Below are positions 6,896-7,325 of a DNA stretch of 7,325 bases, piece after piece. Position numbers and translations under genes: made by a program. Numbering within the stretch: position 1 is the first letter of the stretch; every line of letters starts with the position of its first letter. Origin of the DNA: JAAYLC01 sp964636665 (GTDB lineage: Bacteria > Bacteroidota > Bacteroidia > Flavobacteriales > Flavobacteriaceae); the NCBI GenBank assembly GCA_964636665.1, contig CAZWVT010000074.1:1-7325 (forward strand), written 5' to 3'. Below the pieces are notes generated by a model. The model was not told the DNA's origin. It ran no database searches and saw nothing but the letters and a program-made list of their open reading frames with translations.

Positions 6896-7085
6896 TTAGA
6901 TTGATTTTAGCCATTCATCAATCTCTTTATTTGCCTGCCCATTTGTTAGATAATCATTAATTTTTAATTTGTTCACGAGCTTCAGCAATTTCAGAATTTT
7001 GTTCTGAATTGAGTTCGTAAATTTCTTGAATTTCATTTTCGCGATTTAGATAATGATAATTTTAAGCAAATATTTCATCAGTATT
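6896..7085 (-). pseudogene. Degraded short antitoxin-like (addiction-module) remnant
   Basis: Two minus-strand frames carry pieces that read as one small protein. One frame (7061 to 6960) gives NRENEIQEIYELNSEQ and EIAEAREQIKN and then stops at 6957-6959. The other continues with NDYLTNGQANKEIDEWLKSI and stops at 6896-6898. Removing one base in the AATT at about 6957-6960 joins them as REQIKN-NDYLTN, which matches the usual end of small Bacteroidota antitoxin-like proteins (acidic helix, then tNeqAnkeIdeWL). A TAA at 7062-7064 also interrupts the frame upstream, after DEIFA. There is no start codon between that stop and the conserved part, so it cannot be made as it stands. The frame starting at the ATG at 7034-7036 (46 codons) keeps only the C-terminal half. 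It lies just downstream of the HigA-like remnant. The toxin normally next to it is absent here. The family call is from memory and moderate. Confidence 0.5.
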
Positions 7086-7099
7086 TTATGCTATTAAAT

Positions 7100-7325
7100 T
7101 TAAAGAAAAGCAAACCCGATTTTTCTGTTTAAACCCTGCTCGAAAATTCGGGTTAATGTTGAGAGTTGGATATTCCCTTTTCCGTTTTCAAGTTTGGAAA
7201 TGTAACTTTTTTTGTCCCCGCCTTTTCCGCTAATTGTTCCTGTGTCAATTTAGCTTCCTTACGTGCAGTTTTCAGCATTTCGCTGATAATGAACATTTGT
7301 GCATTTTCTTCGTATTTATTTCGGC
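7100..7325 (-). pseudogene. HigA-like XRE antitoxin, frameshifted and cut by the window edge
   Basis: Read on the minus strand from the edge, the frame gives NAQMFIISEMLKTARKEAKL, then TQEQLAEKAGTKK, a helix-turn-helix of the XRE/HigA type. Right after TKK the frame changes. The neighbouring frame carries SYISKLENGKGNIQLSTLTR, then IFEQGLNRKIGFAFL and TAA at 7100-7102. These are exactly the recognition helix and C-terminus expected for HigA. The break falls in seven A (7207-7213 on the given strand as T); eight would restore one frame. As it stands translation ends early at 7153-7155 after an unrelated tail. HigA-type antitoxins bind their own promoter and neutralise a RelE/HigB-type mRNA-cleaving toxin, usually encoded just upstream, which here would lie beyond 7325. 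The start codon is also beyond the edge. It is either a true pseudogene or a homopolymer sequencing error. Confidence 0.75.

Noticed and set aside
6813..6913. Direct repeat ATTTTAGCCA (6813-6822 and 6904-6913) as mobile-element or attachment-site ends
   Set aside because: Only 10 bases, no terminal inverted repeats and no transposase or integrase fragment nearby; one copy is simply coding sequence for EWLKS in the antitoxin-like remnant.

Overview
The window looks like a piece of a draft genome from a Flavobacteriia-type member of the Bacteroidota. The DNA is AT-rich, start codons lack clear Shine-Dalgarno sequences, several exported proteins have Bacteroidota-style signal peptides (for example one ending in SWAQ), and the genes match protein families I know from flavobacteria. 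This is judged from protein resemblance by eye; no search was run.

Layout. Positions 1-105 hold the tail of an unidentified ORF, followed 9 bp later by rarA (115 onward), an AAA+ ATPase that acts at stalled replication forks. A block of exactly 100 Ns (1301-1400) hides the end of rarA and the start of the next gene. After the gap, on the same strand, come three genes for exported proteins: an LpoB-like penicillin-binding-protein activator lipoprotein (to 1951), a COG3014-type helical-repeat lipoprotein (1997-3505) and a small secreted protein (3570-3956). They look like one cell-envelope cassette, probably tied to peptidoglycan synthesis. The cassette meets the next transcription unit head-on, with only 8 bp between stop codons and a perfect 8-bp inverted repeat across both.

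The minus strand from 6718 down to 3965 is a tight operon-like run. It holds a RadC-family JAMM/MPN protein that starts at TTG, then 6 bp later a polysaccharide-deacetylase-family protein, then 24 bp later a secreted protein of unknown function. The deacetylase-like protein is full length and open, but every position where I expect a catalytic or metal-binding residue is substituted, so it is probably a pseudoenzyme.

The right end (6719-7325) has no intact gene. It holds decayed minus-strand remnants: a HigA-like (XRE) antitoxin with a -1 frameshift in a run of seven A, running off the window edge, and a second short antitoxin-like fragment with an in-frame stop and a frameshift. This suggests a toxin-antitoxin graveyard beside the core radC operon. 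The points most worth following are the deacetylase-like pseudoenzyme, the LpoB/COG3014/small-protein cassette, and the broken antitoxins.
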